A stretch of 64,000 nt of DNA from Streptomyces sp. TS71-3 (GTDB lineage: Bacteria; Actinomycetota; Actinomycetes; Streptomycetales; Streptomycetaceae), in the NCBI RefSeq assembly GCF_018327685.1, contig NZ_BNEL01000003.1, forward strand, positions 2,232,001 to 2,296,000, written 5' to 3'. The notes beneath the pieces were generated by a model, which ran no database searches, had not been told where the DNA came from, and worked only from the letters and a program-made list of their open reading frames with translations. The translations under genes and the position numbers were made by a program. Shown in pieces: positions 10,434 to 18,844 of this stretch (position 1 is its first letter; each line of letters starts with the position of its first letter).

Positions 10434-10511
10434 GGTGCCCGCGGGTGTGCGTGCGGTGGTGGGTGCCCGCGGGTGTGCGTGCGGTACTGGATGCCCGCTG
10501 GCGTGCGTGCG
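10434..10511. repeat. 28-bp period tandem repeat between lacI-type gene and GH5 gene
   Basis: A 24-bp block beginning GGTGCCCGCGGGTGTGCG occurs identically at 10434-10457 and 10462-10485 (28-bp period) and a degenerate third copy starts near 10489. It lies just downstream of the LacI-family gene stop at 10526. Confidence 0.75.
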
Positions 10512-10525
10512 CCGGGCGTGTGGTG

Positions 10526-11569
10526 TCAGTCGGGTGCCGGTCCGGTGGACTCGCGGGCCACCAGGCGCGGCCGGCCGTCGAGCGGCAGCTCCTCGACGTC
10601 CTCGCCGCAGCGGGCCAGCAGCAGCCGGGCGGCGGCCGCGCCGACCCGCTGCACCTGCTGGTCGACGGTGGTCAGCCGGGGGTGCAGCCAGTGGCCGAGC
10701 GGAAGGTTGTCGTAGCCGATCACCGACAGGTCGCCGGGCACGCGCAGCCCTGCGCGCTGGGCGGTGCCGATGCCGCAGACCGCCATGGAGTCGTTGGCGT
10801 AGACGATGGCGGTGGGCCGGTTCGGGGCGTCGAGCAGCGCCTCGGTCGCGGCGACGGCGGCGCGCTCGGTGAAGTCGGTGTGCAGCACGGCGAAGGGCCG
10901 CAGGCCGGCCGCGCGCAGTTCCGCCTCGAAGACGCCGTGCCGCATCCGGGTGTGCTGCAACTCCGCGGGCCCCGCCACGTAGCCGATGCGCCGGTGGCCG
11001 AGGCCGATCAGGTGCCGGACGGCCTCGGCGATCCCGGCGCCCTGGTGGCCGAGGCCGACGACCGGCACCGGGGCGGTGCGGTCGGGGGCGCCGAGCATCA
11101 CGGCGGGCAGGCCGTGGCGGGCCAGCAGGGCGGGGCGGGTGTCGTCGGTGCGCGCGTCGGTCAGCACGGCGCCGTCCACCCGGCCCTCGGCGGCGAACCG
11201 CTCGTAGACCAGGTTCTCCTCCTGCACCCCGGCGACCAGGTGCAGCAGCAGGCCGTAGCCGCGGGGCGCGAGTTCGCCCTCAAGACCGGTGATCAGCTCG
11301 CTGAAGTGCGGGTCGGCACCGAGCACGTCCGCGGGGCGGCGCACGACGAGGGCGAGGGTGCGGGTGCGGGAGCTGCGCAGCGCGGCGGCCGGCGCGCTGG
11401 GCGACCAGCCGAGGCGCACGGCCGTGTCCAGGATCCGCTGCCGGGTCCCGGCGGACAGCCGGCCCTTCTGGTTGAACGCCTGCGACACGGCCGCCGTCGA
11501 CACCCCGGCCGCGGTCGCCACCTCCTTGATGGTGGGCCGCCTGACGGGCCGCGCGGTCGGGACGCTCAC
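10526..11569 (-). CDS. LacI-family transcriptional regulator
   Basis: 347 residues: an N-terminal LacI helix-turn-helix (PTIKEVATAAGVSTAAVSQA) and hinge, then a periplasmic-binding-protein-like sensor domain (IGYVAGPAELQHTRMR, VIGYDNLPLGHWLHP). GTG start at 11569 overlaps the permease stop as GTGA. As part of the operon it controls, it should autoregulate by releasing DNA when the imported sugar or its product binds. The likely operator is the TTAAC-5-GTTAA palindrome at 14767-14781. Confidence 0.92.
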   Translation of the reverse strand: MSVPTARPVRRPTIKEVATAAGVSTAAVSQAFNQKGRLSAGTRQRILDTAVRLGWSPSAPAAALRSSRTRTLALVVRRPADVLGADPHFSELITGLEGELAPRGYGLLLHLVAGVQEENLVYERFAAEGRVDGAVLTDARTDDTRPALLARHGLPAVMLGAPDRTAPVPVVGLGHQGAGIAEAVRHLIGLGHRRIGYVAGPAELQHTRMRHGVFEAELRAAGLRPFAVLHTDFTERAAVAATEALLDAPNRPTAIVYANDSMAVCGIGTAQRAGLRVPGDLSVIGYDNLPLGHWLHPRLTTVDQQVQRVGAAAARLLLARCGEDVEELPLDGRPRLVARESTGPAPD

Positions 11570-12393
11570 ATCGTCACCGCCCCGCTGACGAGGGACTGCT
11601 GCATCCGCTTCTGGAGCACGGTGTACACGACCCACACCGGCAGCAGGGTCAGCACGGTGCCGGCGGTGAGCACGCCGTAGTCGGTGCCAGTGATGGCCTT
11701 CAGGGTGGGCAGGGCCACCTGGACGGTGCGCTGGGCCGGGTCGGGGCCGATGATGACCAGCGAGTACAGGTACTCGTTCCAGAAGGTCAGGAAGTTCAGC
11801 AGCAGCACCGTCGCGATGCCGGGCAGGCACATCGGGGTGTAGACGTGCCGCAGCACGCCGAAGGTGGACGCGCCGTCCAGTCGGGCGGCCTCCTCCATCT
11901 CCCCGGGCACCGTGCGCATGAACTGCACCAGGATCACGATCGACAGCGGCAGCGCGGTCGCGGGCAGGAAGAGCACCATGAAGGTGCGGGTGTGGAACAG
12001 CCCGGTCGCCGCGGCCAGCAGGAACGTCGGGAAGAGCGCGGCGAAGGTGGGGATCAGGAAGCCCAGCGAGAAGACCCGCTCGATCACCACGGCCGCCCGC
12101 CCCGCCGACCGCGCCAGCGCGAACGCGGCGGGCAGCGCGAGCAGCAGCGTCAGCGCCAGCGAGAACACCGTCACCAGCGACGAGTTGACGACGGCGAGGC
12201 CCAGGTCAGCGCTGGTGAACGCGGTGCGGAAGTTGCCGAGGCCGAGGGACGACGGCAGCGCGAAGGGGTGGGCGAAGATCCGGTCGTTGGACTTGAACGC
12301 CGACGCGAGCAGGTAGTAGAGCGGCACGAGCAGCAGCGCCGCGTAGGTCCAGACGAGCACGTGTGCGGGCAGCCATCGTTTGCCGAGCTTCAT
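11566..12393 (-). CDS. ABC sugar transporter permease (MalG type)
   Basis: 275 residues with six predicted membrane segments, starting HVLVWTYAALLLVPLYYLLA. The EAA loop that docks the ATPase is EMEEAARLDGAS. It is a carbohydrate uptake (CUT1) inner-membrane subunit, paired with the permease 16 bp upstream and with the binding lipoprotein. No ATPase gene is present; in Streptomyces such importers usually share the MsiK ATPase encoded elsewhere. Confidence 0.92.
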   Translation of the reverse strand: MKLGKRWLPAHVLVWTYAALLLVPLYYLLASAFKSNDRIFAHPFALPSSLGLGNFRTAFTSADLGLAVVNSSLVTVFSLALTLLLALPAAFALARSAGRAAVVIERVFSLGFLIPTFAALFPTFLLAAATGLFHTRTFMVLFLPATALPLSIVILVQFMRTVPGEMEEAARLDGASTFGVLRHVYTPMCLPGIATVLLLNFLTFWNEYLYSLVIIGPDPAQRTVQVALPTLKAITGTDYGVLTAGTVLTLLPVWVVYTVLQKRMQQSLVSGAVTM

Positions 12394-12409
12394 GTCAGCC
12401 GCCTTGGGT

Positions 12410-13345
12410 CTAGTAGGTCTGGCGGAACAGCCGCCGGATGGCGAGCAGCCCGGCGAGTCCGACGAGGAAGAGGATGACGCCGACGGTCTGGCTGTAGCCG
12501 AGGTCGGCGGCGATGAAGGCCTTCTGGTACACGAGGAAGGACAGCGTCGTGGACGAGGTGCCGGGGCCGCCCTGGGTGAGCAGCAGCACGCGCTGCGCGG
12601 AGTCGAACAGCGTCCACAGGAACTGGAGCATCGTGACCACGCCCACGTAGTCGCGGATCACCGGGAAGTGGATGCGCCACATGGTCCGCCAGTGCCCGGC
12701 GCCGTCCAGGTGCGCGGCCTCGCCGAGCTCGCCGGGCACGGCGGCGAGCCGGGCGGCGAACAGCACGGCGGTGAACCCGACCCCGCTCCACACGTCGAGC
12801 GCGATCAGGCACGCCAGGGACGTCGTCGGAGAGGCGAGCCAGGCGTCGGTGAGCGAGCCGAGGCCCACGCCCTTCAGGGCGCCGTTGAGCAGCCCGTCGG
12901 GGGAGAGCGCGGCGTAGAACACCATCGCCTTGGCCGGTGTCGAGACGAGCCCGGGGATGAACAGCAGATAGCGGATGACGCGGTGGCCGGGCGGGCGCTG
13001 CGCCACGTAGTAGCCCAGCATGTAGGCGCACACGATCATCACCGGCAGCGTCACGGCGAGCTGGATGGCGGTGTTGCGCACCGCGTCCCAGAAGACCGGG
13101 TCGTCGAGGACGGTGCGGACGTTGCCGAGCCCGGCGAACGACACCGGCTGGAGCATGCCCGGCCAGTGCAGCGCCGCGATCACGAAGATGGCGACCAGCG
13201 GGCCCACCATGAAGACCAGGTACCAGAGCAGCGCGGGCACCGCGAGGATCGTGCCGCCCTGCCGGGGCGACTGGTGCCGCGCGGCGAAGGGCGGGTCGGC
13301 CGGGCGGACCACGGTCCCGCCCGGGGTCGGTGTGAGGGTCGTCAT
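12410..13345 (-). CDS. ABC sugar transporter permease (MalF type)
   Basis: 311 residues from ATG 13345 (GGGAGCCACCCC before it). Six membrane segments are visible, beginning ILAVPALLWYLVFMVGPLVAIFVIAA; the EAA loop is ELGEAAHLDGAG. It forms the heterodimeric CUT1 channel with the next gene. It lies 106 bp downstream of the binding-protein gene, across a G-rich spacer on the plus strand. Confidence 0.92.
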   Translation of the reverse strand: MTTLTPTPGGTVVRPADPPFAARHQSPRQGGTILAVPALLWYLVFMVGPLVAIFVIAALHWPGMLQPVSFAGLGNVRTVLDDPVFWDAVRNTAIQLAVTLPVMIVCAYMLGYYVAQRPPGHRVIRYLLFIPGLVSTPAKAMVFYAALSPDGLLNGALKGVGLGSLTDAWLASPTTSLACLIALDVWSGVGFTAVLFAARLAAVPGELGEAAHLDGAGHWRTMWRIHFPVIRDYVGVVTMLQFLWTLFDSAQRVLLLTQGGPGTSSTTLSFLVYQKAFIAADLGYSQTVGVILFLVGLAGLLAIRRLFRQTY

Positions 13346-13451
13346 GGGGTGGCTCCCGTGGGATCGGGCCGAGGGGGCTGGGGGTGCGGGCGGGTGCGGG
13401 TGGGGTGGTCCGCGCGTGCCGGGGAGCGGTGCGCCCGGGGCGGTGTGCCGT

Positions 13452-14741
13452 TCATCCGGTGCGGTACGCCGCCTCCAGCGCGGCGCGCACCTTCGCGGCG
13501 CTGGTGCCGCGGGTGAAGGACGTGCTGGTGGCCGTGATGAGAGGTTGGTTGGCGGGGGCCGGCACATACACGTCGGCCAGCAGCACCTCGCTCACGTCGC
13601 CGCCCAGCCGCCGGGCGGCGGCGACGAGGGGGAAGTCCTTGCTGACGGTGTCCGTGTGCAGGGCCATGTCACGGCCGCTCTCGGTGATGAAGCGGGCGAC
13701 GCTCTCCGGCCGGTACATGTAGCGCACGAACTTCTCGACGAGGTCGATCTTCTTCGTGCCGTTGGGGCTGATCCAGAAGCCGATCAGGGTGTACGTCCGC
13801 ATGATGGTGGGCTTGGCGTGCACGCTGCCGCCGGCCAGCGGCCAGCCGCCCACGTCGGTGTGCCGTGCCACGCCGTCCGGCACCTTCGCGAGTGCCGACG
13901 ACATCGCCGACTCCACCGCCGCGGCCTGGGTGTTGTACTGCGTGGTCATCGTGTCGGAGGTGAGGCCCTGCGCCTTGTCCGCGAACACCCCGGCGTCCCG
14001 CAGCGTCACGAAGTACTCGATGCCCTCCCGGACGCCGCGGCCGGAGAAGTCGCCGGTGGAGTAGACGTGCCGGGCCTCGTCCTTCGTCAGGAAGGTCTGG
14101 ATGACCTGGGCGAGGAGCTTCTGGCCCGTCCAGTCGTTGCCGCCGACGGTCACGGGCTGGATCCCCTTGGCGCGCAGCTTGCGGGAGGCGGCGATCAGCT
14201 CGTCGCCGGTGGCGGGCAGCGCGTCGACGCCCGCCCGCTCCAGCAGCGCCCGGTTGTAGGCGACGGGCCAGTTGGCGGCGAAGTAGGGGAAGCCGCGCAG
14301 CCTGCCCTTGTCGTCGGTCCACTGGGCGAGCGCGTCGGGCAGCACGCGCTCGCGCAGCCCCCAGGCGTCCAGGTGGTGCGTGACGTCGATGGTGGCACCG
14401 ACGTCCGTCCACGCCACCGTCTTGTCGTCGATGTTGACCATGACGACGTCGGCCTCCTTGCGGGCCAGCCGCGAGGTCTCGTAGACCTGCCCGAGGTCGT
14501 CGCCGTTGATGAGGTTCTTGACCTTGACCCCCGGGTTCTCCTTGCGGAACCCGTCGAGGAGGGAGAGGTAGGTGGGCGAGCCGGGGGCGGTGGTGCCGAG
14601 CTGGGTGTGCACGACGAGGGTGTCGGGATCGGAGTCCGCCGCGGCCAGGGAGGAACAACCGGACAGCGCCGGCAGGGCGGTGGCGGCGGCGAGGCCGGAA
14701 CCGGCGGCGAGCAGGCCGCGCCGGGTCAGTGGTGAGCGCAC
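13452..14741 (-). CDS. extracellular sugar-binding lipoprotein
   Basis: 429 residues. The N-terminus has paired arginines (LTRRGLLAAG) and a lipobox ending LPALSGC, so it is a lipoprotein probably exported by Tat. The remainder is a family 1 solute-binding protein (WTDDKGRLRGFPYFAANWPVAYN). It captures oligosaccharide for the two permeases downstream. The start is GTG 14741, eight to nine bases after GGAGG. First gene of the operon. Confidence 0.92.
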   Translation of the reverse strand: MRSPLTRRGLLAAGSGLAAATALPALSGCSSLAAADSDPDTLVVHTQLGTTAPGSPTYLSLLDGFRKENPGVKVKNLINGDDLGQVYETSRLARKEADVVMVNIDDKTVAWTDVGATIDVTHHLDAWGLRERVLPDALAQWTDDKGRLRGFPYFAANWPVAYNRALLERAGVDALPATGDELIAASRKLRAKGIQPVTVGGNDWTGQKLLAQVIQTFLTKDEARHVYSTGDFSGRGVREGIEYFVTLRDAGVFADKAQGLTSDTMTTQYNTQAAAVESAMSSALAKVPDGVARHTDVGGWPLAGGSVHAKPTIMRTYTLIGFWISPNGTKKIDLVEKFVRYMYRPESVARFITESGRDMALHTDTVSKDFPLVAAARRLGGDVSEVLLADVYVPAPANQPLITATSTSFTRGTSAAKVRAALEAAYRTG

Positions 14742-14766
14742 AGCGGAGTGCCTCCAACCATGGCGG

Positions 14767-14781
14767 TTAACGCGTGGTTAA
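14767..14781. promoter_or_regulatory. candidate LacI-family operator
   Basis: TTAACGCGTGGTTAA is a perfect 5-bp inverted repeat with a 5-bp centre; a further half site AACC/GGTT overlaps its left end (14757-14769). It lies about 20-35 bp downstream of the predicted transcription start and just upstream of the GTG of the binding-protein gene, a position suited to repression by the operon's own LacI-family regulator. Confidence 0.6.
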
Positions 14782-14807
14782 TCGATGTACCTGGACGGGG
14801 TCCGAGG

Positions 14808-14836
14808 AATGTAGGAGGCGTTCGGCTTCTTTTCAA
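14808..14836 (-). promoter_or_regulatory. promoter of sugar-uptake operon
   Basis: On the minus strand TTGAAA (14836-14831), a 17-bp spacer and TACATT (14813-14808) match the vegetative consensus well. The predicted leader is about 60 nt and contains the operator palindrome. Confidence 0.65.
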
Positions 14837-15016
14837 CCCCTTGACGGCGGCCCGTTGGGCCCGGTCGGCGCCGGACGGGCCGAGGGTGGGTGCGCGGCCG
14901 ACGGACCGGCGCCGGACCGTGGGCCCGGCGGCCCCGGAGTGTCCGCGCGGCGGGCTCCGTGGCGTCCGGCGGCGGGATGGGGCGGGACATCCCCCGAATT
15001 GGTCCAGACGAATATC

Positions 15017-15045
15017 TTGACGGCTTCCGCGGGGGCTCATTAAAT
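15017..15045 (+). promoter_or_regulatory. promoter of GH16-GH18 operon
   Basis: TTGACG (15017-15022), 17 bp, TTAAAT (15040-15045). The A/T-rich -10 region stands out. The leader of about 95 nt holds the palindrome at 15098-15121. Confidence 0.5.
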
Positions 15046-15097
15046 CAAGCCTTGAAGGAAGTGCGTCACATGCTCTCCCCCCGGCTTTCACTTTTTC

Positions 15098-15121
15098 GTC
15101 ATGCCCTGTCATGGGCATGAC
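15098..15121. promoter_or_regulatory. 9-bp-arm palindrome upstream of GH16 gene
   Basis: GTCATGCCC and GGGCATGAC are perfect inverted arms separated by TGTCAT; a second smaller one, TCAC-GAAA-GTGA, follows at 15125-15136. They lie between promoter and start codon. This is not the DasR or the classical chitinase-promoter direct repeat, so the regulator is unknown; an RNA hairpin in the leader is an alternative. Confidence 0.5.
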
Positions 15122-15147
15122 CCCTCACGAAAGTGATGTGATGCCCC

Positions 15148-16419
15148 ATGCGTGATCCCTGGAGACGGCGGCTGGTCGTCTGGGCCACCGCCGTGCTGTG
15201 CCTCTCCGGCGCCCTGGTACCGGCGGCGTCCGCGGCCGGAGCAGCACCCGCGGCACCCCACACCGCCCGGGCAGCGGCCTCCCCGGCCCTGCAGGCCGCG
15301 TTCACCGAGGACTTCGACGGGTCGGCCGGCAGCGCCGTCAACGGCAGCCGCTGGACCCAGGAGACCGGCGACAACAGCGGCAACAACCACGAGCGGCAGT
15401 ACTACACGGCCGGCAACGCCAACGCGGCGCTGGACGGCCAGGGACACCTGGTGATCACCGCGCGCCGTGAGAACCCCGGCAACTACAACTGCTGGTACGG
15501 CAGGTGCGAGTACACCTCGGCGCGGATGAACACCGCCGGCAAGATCAGCGCGCAGTACGGGCACATCGAGACCCGGATGAAGATCCCGCGGGGCCAGGGC
15601 ATGTGGCCGGCCTTCTGGATGCTCGGCAACGGCGGGGGCGGCTGGCCCGCGCAGGGCGAGATCGACATCATGGAGAACATCGGCAAGGAGCCGGGCACCG
15701 TGCACGGCACGATCCACGGGCCCGGGTACTCCGGTTCCGGCGGCATCGGCGCCGGCTACAGCCTCCCGGGCGGCCAGGCGTTCGCCGACAACTTCCACAC
15801 CTTCGCCATCGACTGGGCACCGAACTCCATCAAGTGGTCCGTCGACGGGAACGTCTACCAGACCCGCACCCCGGCCGACGTCGGCGGCAACCAGTGGGTG
15901 TTCAACAAGTCGTTCTTCATCATCCTGAACCTCGCGGTGGGCGGCGACTGGCCGGGCAACCCTGACGGCGGCACCTCCTTCCCGCAGCAGCTCGTCGTCG
16001 ACTACGTGCACGTCTCCACCAGTGACGGCGGCAGCGGCGGTGGCGGCACGATCAAGGGCCTCGGCGGCAAGTGCGTGGACGTGGCGGGTGCCAGCGCCGC
16101 CAACGGCACCCCCGTGCAGCTCTACGACTGCAACGGAACGGCCGCCCAGCAGTGGTCCGTGAACGGTGACACCCTGCGCTCCCTCGGCAAGTGCCTCGAC
16201 GTGGTCGGCAGCAGCACCGCCGACGGCGCCAAGGTCCAGCTGTGGGACTGCACGGGCGGCGGAAACCAGAGATGGACGGTGAACGCGTCCACCCACGACA
16301 TCGTCAACCTCCAGGCCAACAAGTGCCTCGACGTCACCGACAACAACTCCGCCAACAGCACGCGGCTGCAGATCTGGACCTGCACCGGCGCCGCCAACCA
16401 GAAATGGACGATGTCATGA
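15148..16419 (+). CDS. secreted GH16 endo-beta-1,3-glucanase with ricin-type lectin domain
   Basis: 423 residues. A Sec signal peptide ends near residue 30 (VPAASAAGA). The GH16 domain (about 50-290) has the catalytic GEIDIMEN motif (Glu171, Asp173, Glu176). A Gly/Ser linker leads to a CBM13/ricin B-type beta-trefoil (about 302-423) with three QxW-type repeats. It probably degrades fungal or plant beta-1,3-glucan. The stop overlaps the next start as ATGA, so this and the chitinase are translated together. Confidence 0.92.
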   Translation: MRDPWRRRLVVWATAVLCLSGALVPAASAAGAAPAAPHTARAAASPALQAAFTEDFDGSAGSAVNGSRWTQETGDNSGNNHERQYYTAGNANAALDGQGHLVITARRENPGNYNCWYGRCEYTSARMNTAGKISAQYGHIETRMKIPRGQGMWPAFWMLGNGGGGWPAQGEIDIMENIGKEPGTVHGTIHGPGYSGSGGIGAGYSLPGGQAFADNFHTFAIDWAPNSIKWSVDGNVYQTRTPADVGGNQWVFNKSFFIILNLAVGGDWPGNPDGGTSFPQQLVVDYVHVSTSDGGSGGGGTIKGLGGKCVDVAGASAANGTPVQLYDCNGTAAQQWSVNGDTLRSLGKCLDVVGSSTADGAKVQLWDCTGGGNQRWTVNASTHDIVNLQANKCLDVTDNNSANSTRLQIWTCTGAANQKWTMS

Positions 16420-17810
16420 GACCACCGCGCCCCGGACTCGTCCGACGGCTCTTCAGGGCACCCGCGCGCCTGCTGCCGCTGCTCGTCGCCCCCGTGCTCG
16501 CCCTCGGCCTGATGCAGGCGCCCACGGCGTCCGCGGCCACCGGCACCATCACGGGCATCGGCGGCAAGTGCGTGGACGTGGCCGGCGCCAGTGCCGCCAA
16601 CGGAACTCCGGTGCAGATCTACGACTGCAACGGCACCTCCGCCCAGCAGTGGTCGGTGAACAGCGACGGCACCATCCGCGCGCTCGGCAAGTGCCTCGAC
16701 GTCGTCGACCGGAGCACGGCCAGCGGCGCCAAGGTGCAGCTGTGGGACTGCACGGGCGGCAGCAACCAGCAGTGGTCGGTGAGCTCCGCCCACGACATCG
16801 TCAACACCGCCGCCGACAAGTGCCTGGACGCCACCGGCAACACCTCGGCGAACAGCACACCGTTGCAGATCTGGACCTGTACCGGCGCCGCCAACCAGAA
16901 GTGGACCGCGCCCAGCGGTGGCGGCACCACCCCGGGCTCCGGCGCGATGGCCGTCGCCCCCTACCTCTACAACGGCTGGGGCAGCCCGCCCAGCCCGACC
17001 ACCGTCATGAACGCCACCGGCGTCAAGTGGTTCACCCTCGCGTTCGTCCTCAGCAACGGCTACTGCAACCCGCAGTGGGACGGCAGCCGGCCGCTGACCG
17101 GGGGAGTGGACCAGCAGACCGTCAACGCCGTGCGCGGTGCGGGCGGCGACGTCATCCCGTCGTTCGGCGGCTGGAGCGGCAACAAGCTGGAGAGCTCCTG
17201 CTCCAGCGCCGGTGAGCTGGCCGCCGCCTACCAGAAGGTGATCAACGCCTACGGGCTGAAGGCCATCGACATCGACATCGAGGCCGACGCCTACAGCAAC
17301 GGCACCGTGCAGCAGCGCACCGTGGACGCGCTCAAGACCATCAAGGCCAACAACCCCGGCATCAAGGTGTACATCACCTTCGGCACCGGCCAGAGCGGCC
17401 CCGACACCAGCCTCATCAACCGGGGCGCGGCCTCCGGCCTCACCGTCGACAGCTGGACCATCATGCCGTTCGACTTCGGCGGCGCCGGCCAGAACATGGG
17501 CACCCTCACCACCCGCGCGGCCGACGGCCTCAAGAACGCGCTGAAGTCGGCCTACGGCTACAGCGACGACGCGGCCTGGCGGCACAGCGGCATCTCGTCG
17601 ATGAACGGCATCACCGACGACAGCGAGACCGTCACCGTGGCCGACTTCCGCACCATCCTCGGCTACGCCCAGAGCCACCACCTCGCGCGGCTGACCTTCT
17701 GGTCCGTCAACCGGGACCGGCCCTGCACCGGCGGGCCCGCCGACAGCTGCTCCGGCGTCAGCCAGGGCAACTGGGACTACACGAAGGTCTTCGCCCAGTA
17801 CGCGGGCTGA
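16416..17810 (+). CDS. secreted GH18 chitinase with N-terminal ricin-type lectin domain
   Basis: 464 residues. The signal peptide ends near ASAAT (residue 41); a CBM13 beta-trefoil spans about 43-167 and is nearly the same sequence as the C-terminal module of the upstream glucanase. After a GGGTTPG linker comes a GH18 barrel with the motif IDIDIE ending at catalytic Glu289, and PFDFGG further on. It should hydrolyse chitin or related N-acetylglucosamine polymers. With the glucanase it makes a fungal-wall lytic pair. Confidence 0.9.
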   Translation: MRPPRPGLVRRLFRAPARLLPLLVAPVLALGLMQAPTASAATGTITGIGGKCVDVAGASAANGTPVQIYDCNGTSAQQWSVNSDGTIRALGKCLDVVDRSTASGAKVQLWDCTGGSNQQWSVSSAHDIVNTAADKCLDATGNTSANSTPLQIWTCTGAANQKWTAPSGGGTTPGSGAMAVAPYLYNGWGSPPSPTTVMNATGVKWFTLAFVLSNGYCNPQWDGSRPLTGGVDQQTVNAVRGAGGDVIPSFGGWSGNKLESSCSSAGELAAAYQKVINAYGLKAIDIDIEADAYSNGTVQQRTVDALKTIKANNPGIKVYITFGTGQSGPDTSLINRGAASGLTVDSWTIMPFDFGGAGQNMGTLTTRAADGLKNALKSAYGYSDDAAWRHSGISSMNGITDDSETVTVADFRTILGYAQSHHLARLTFWSVNRDRPCTGGPADSCSGVSQGNWDYTKVFAQYAG

Positions 17811-17836
17811 CCCCCGCTTTCCACCGCACCACCCGA

Positions 17837-17895
17837 AGGCCCCCGCTCCCGTCTCCTCCGCCGCACCGGCGGGCGGAGGCGGGAGCCGGGGGCCT
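17837..17895 (+). terminator. long GC-rich hairpin after chitinase gene
   Basis: GGCCCCCGCTCCCGTCTCC on the left pairs, with a few bulges, with GGAGGCGGGAGCCGGGGGCC on the right over more than 20 bp. Located 26 bp after the GH18 stop, it is a strong intrinsic terminator of the U-less Streptomyces type. Confidence 0.8.
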
Positions 17896-17973
17896 CGCCG
17901 TGTCCCTCAGGAGTGCGGAGGCCGGACGCTGGGCAGCAAGAGGCCACCGCACCGCCACAGCGAGGTGAGCCCG

Positions 17974-18840
17974 ATGGACAACCAGCTCTTCGACTACAGC
18001 CCGATCGTCGACCGCCCGCCGCTGCACTGGCCCGGTGGCGCCCGGATCGCGTTCTACGTCGCCGTCAACGTCGAGCACTTCAGGATCGACCGGCCGGCGA
18101 CGAGCATCCACCAGGGCACCGCCGGCCTCACGCCCGACCCGCTGAACTACGGCTGGCGCGACTACGGCGCCCGGGTCGGCATCTGGCGACTGGCCGAGAG
18201 CCTCGACCGGCACGGCATCAGGGCGAGCGTGACCCTCAACTCGGACGTCGCCAAGCACTATCCGCAGATCATCCAGGCGGGCGTGGCGCGCGACTGGGCC
18301 TGGGTCGCGCACGGCAGGAACAACTCCGAGCTGCACAGCGGCATCGACGAAGCGGAGGAGCGCGCCCGCCTCGCCGAGATCGTCGACGCCATCGAGAAGG
18401 CCACCGGCCGACGGCCCCGGGGCTGGCTGGGGCCGGCGCTCACGGAGACGTTCCGCACCCCCGCCCTGCTGGCCGAGCTGGGTCTCGGCTACGTGCTGGA
18501 CTGGGCCAACGACGACCAGCCGTACCCGCTGAACGTCCCCGGGATGCTGAGCGTGCCCTACGAGATCGAGGTGAACGACATCAGCCTCTTCGTCGGCAAG
18601 AGCCTGACCGGGCCGGAGTTCCTGCGCATCGTCAGGGACCAGTTCGACCAGCTCTACGCCGACGCGGCGGACAGCGGCCGGGTGATGTCGCTCCCCCTGC
18701 ACCCCTTCGTCATCGGCCAGCCCTTCCGGCACCGGTACCTGGACGAGGCCCTTCAGTACGTCGTGAACCACCCCGGTGTGTGGGTGACGACCAGCGACGA
18801 GATCGCCGCCCACTACGCGGCGCAGCGGGCCGGCTCATGA
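17974..18840 (+). CDS. polysaccharide deacetylase family protein (PuuE-like)
   Basis: 288 residues, no signal peptide, so cytosolic. The sequence (GGARIAFYVAVNVEHF, DYGARVGIWRLAE, GIRASVTLNSDVAKHYP, WVAHGRNNSELH) fits the NodB-fold subgroup that includes PuuE-type allantoinases and urate-pathway proteins. ATG 17974 was chosen because GAGGTGAG precedes it; GTG 17965 is in frame too. Substrate not determinable. It converges on the lipoprotein gene with only 4 bp between the stops. Confidence 0.8.
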   Translation: MDNQLFDYSPIVDRPPLHWPGGARIAFYVAVNVEHFRIDRPATSIHQGTAGLTPDPLNYGWRDYGARVGIWRLAESLDRHGIRASVTLNSDVAKHYPQIIQAGVARDWAWVAHGRNNSELHSGIDEAEERARLAEIVDAIEKATGRRPRGWLGPALTETFRTPALLAELGLGYVLDWANDDQPYPLNVPGMLSVPYEIEVNDISLFVGKSLTGPEFLRIVRDQFDQLYADAADSGRVMSLPLHPFVIGQPFRHRYLDEALQYVVNHPGVWVTTSDEIAAHYAAQRAGS

Positions 18841-18844
18841 GGGC

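Larger units (their letters stand above)
14742..15147. other. divergent regulatory region of sugar operon and GH16/GH18 genes
   Basis: No gene seen. It contains the sugar operon promoter and operator on the left and a promoter plus palindromes for the glucanase/chitinase pair on the right; these are listed separately. Confidence 0.7.

Noticed and set aside
10251..10511. CRISPR array
   Set aside because: Repeats are adjacent or nearly so, without unique spacers of regular length, and no cas genes are present.
17974..18840. Chitin deacetylase working with the upstream chitinase
   Set aside because: No signal peptide and a strong terminator separate it from the secreted enzymes.
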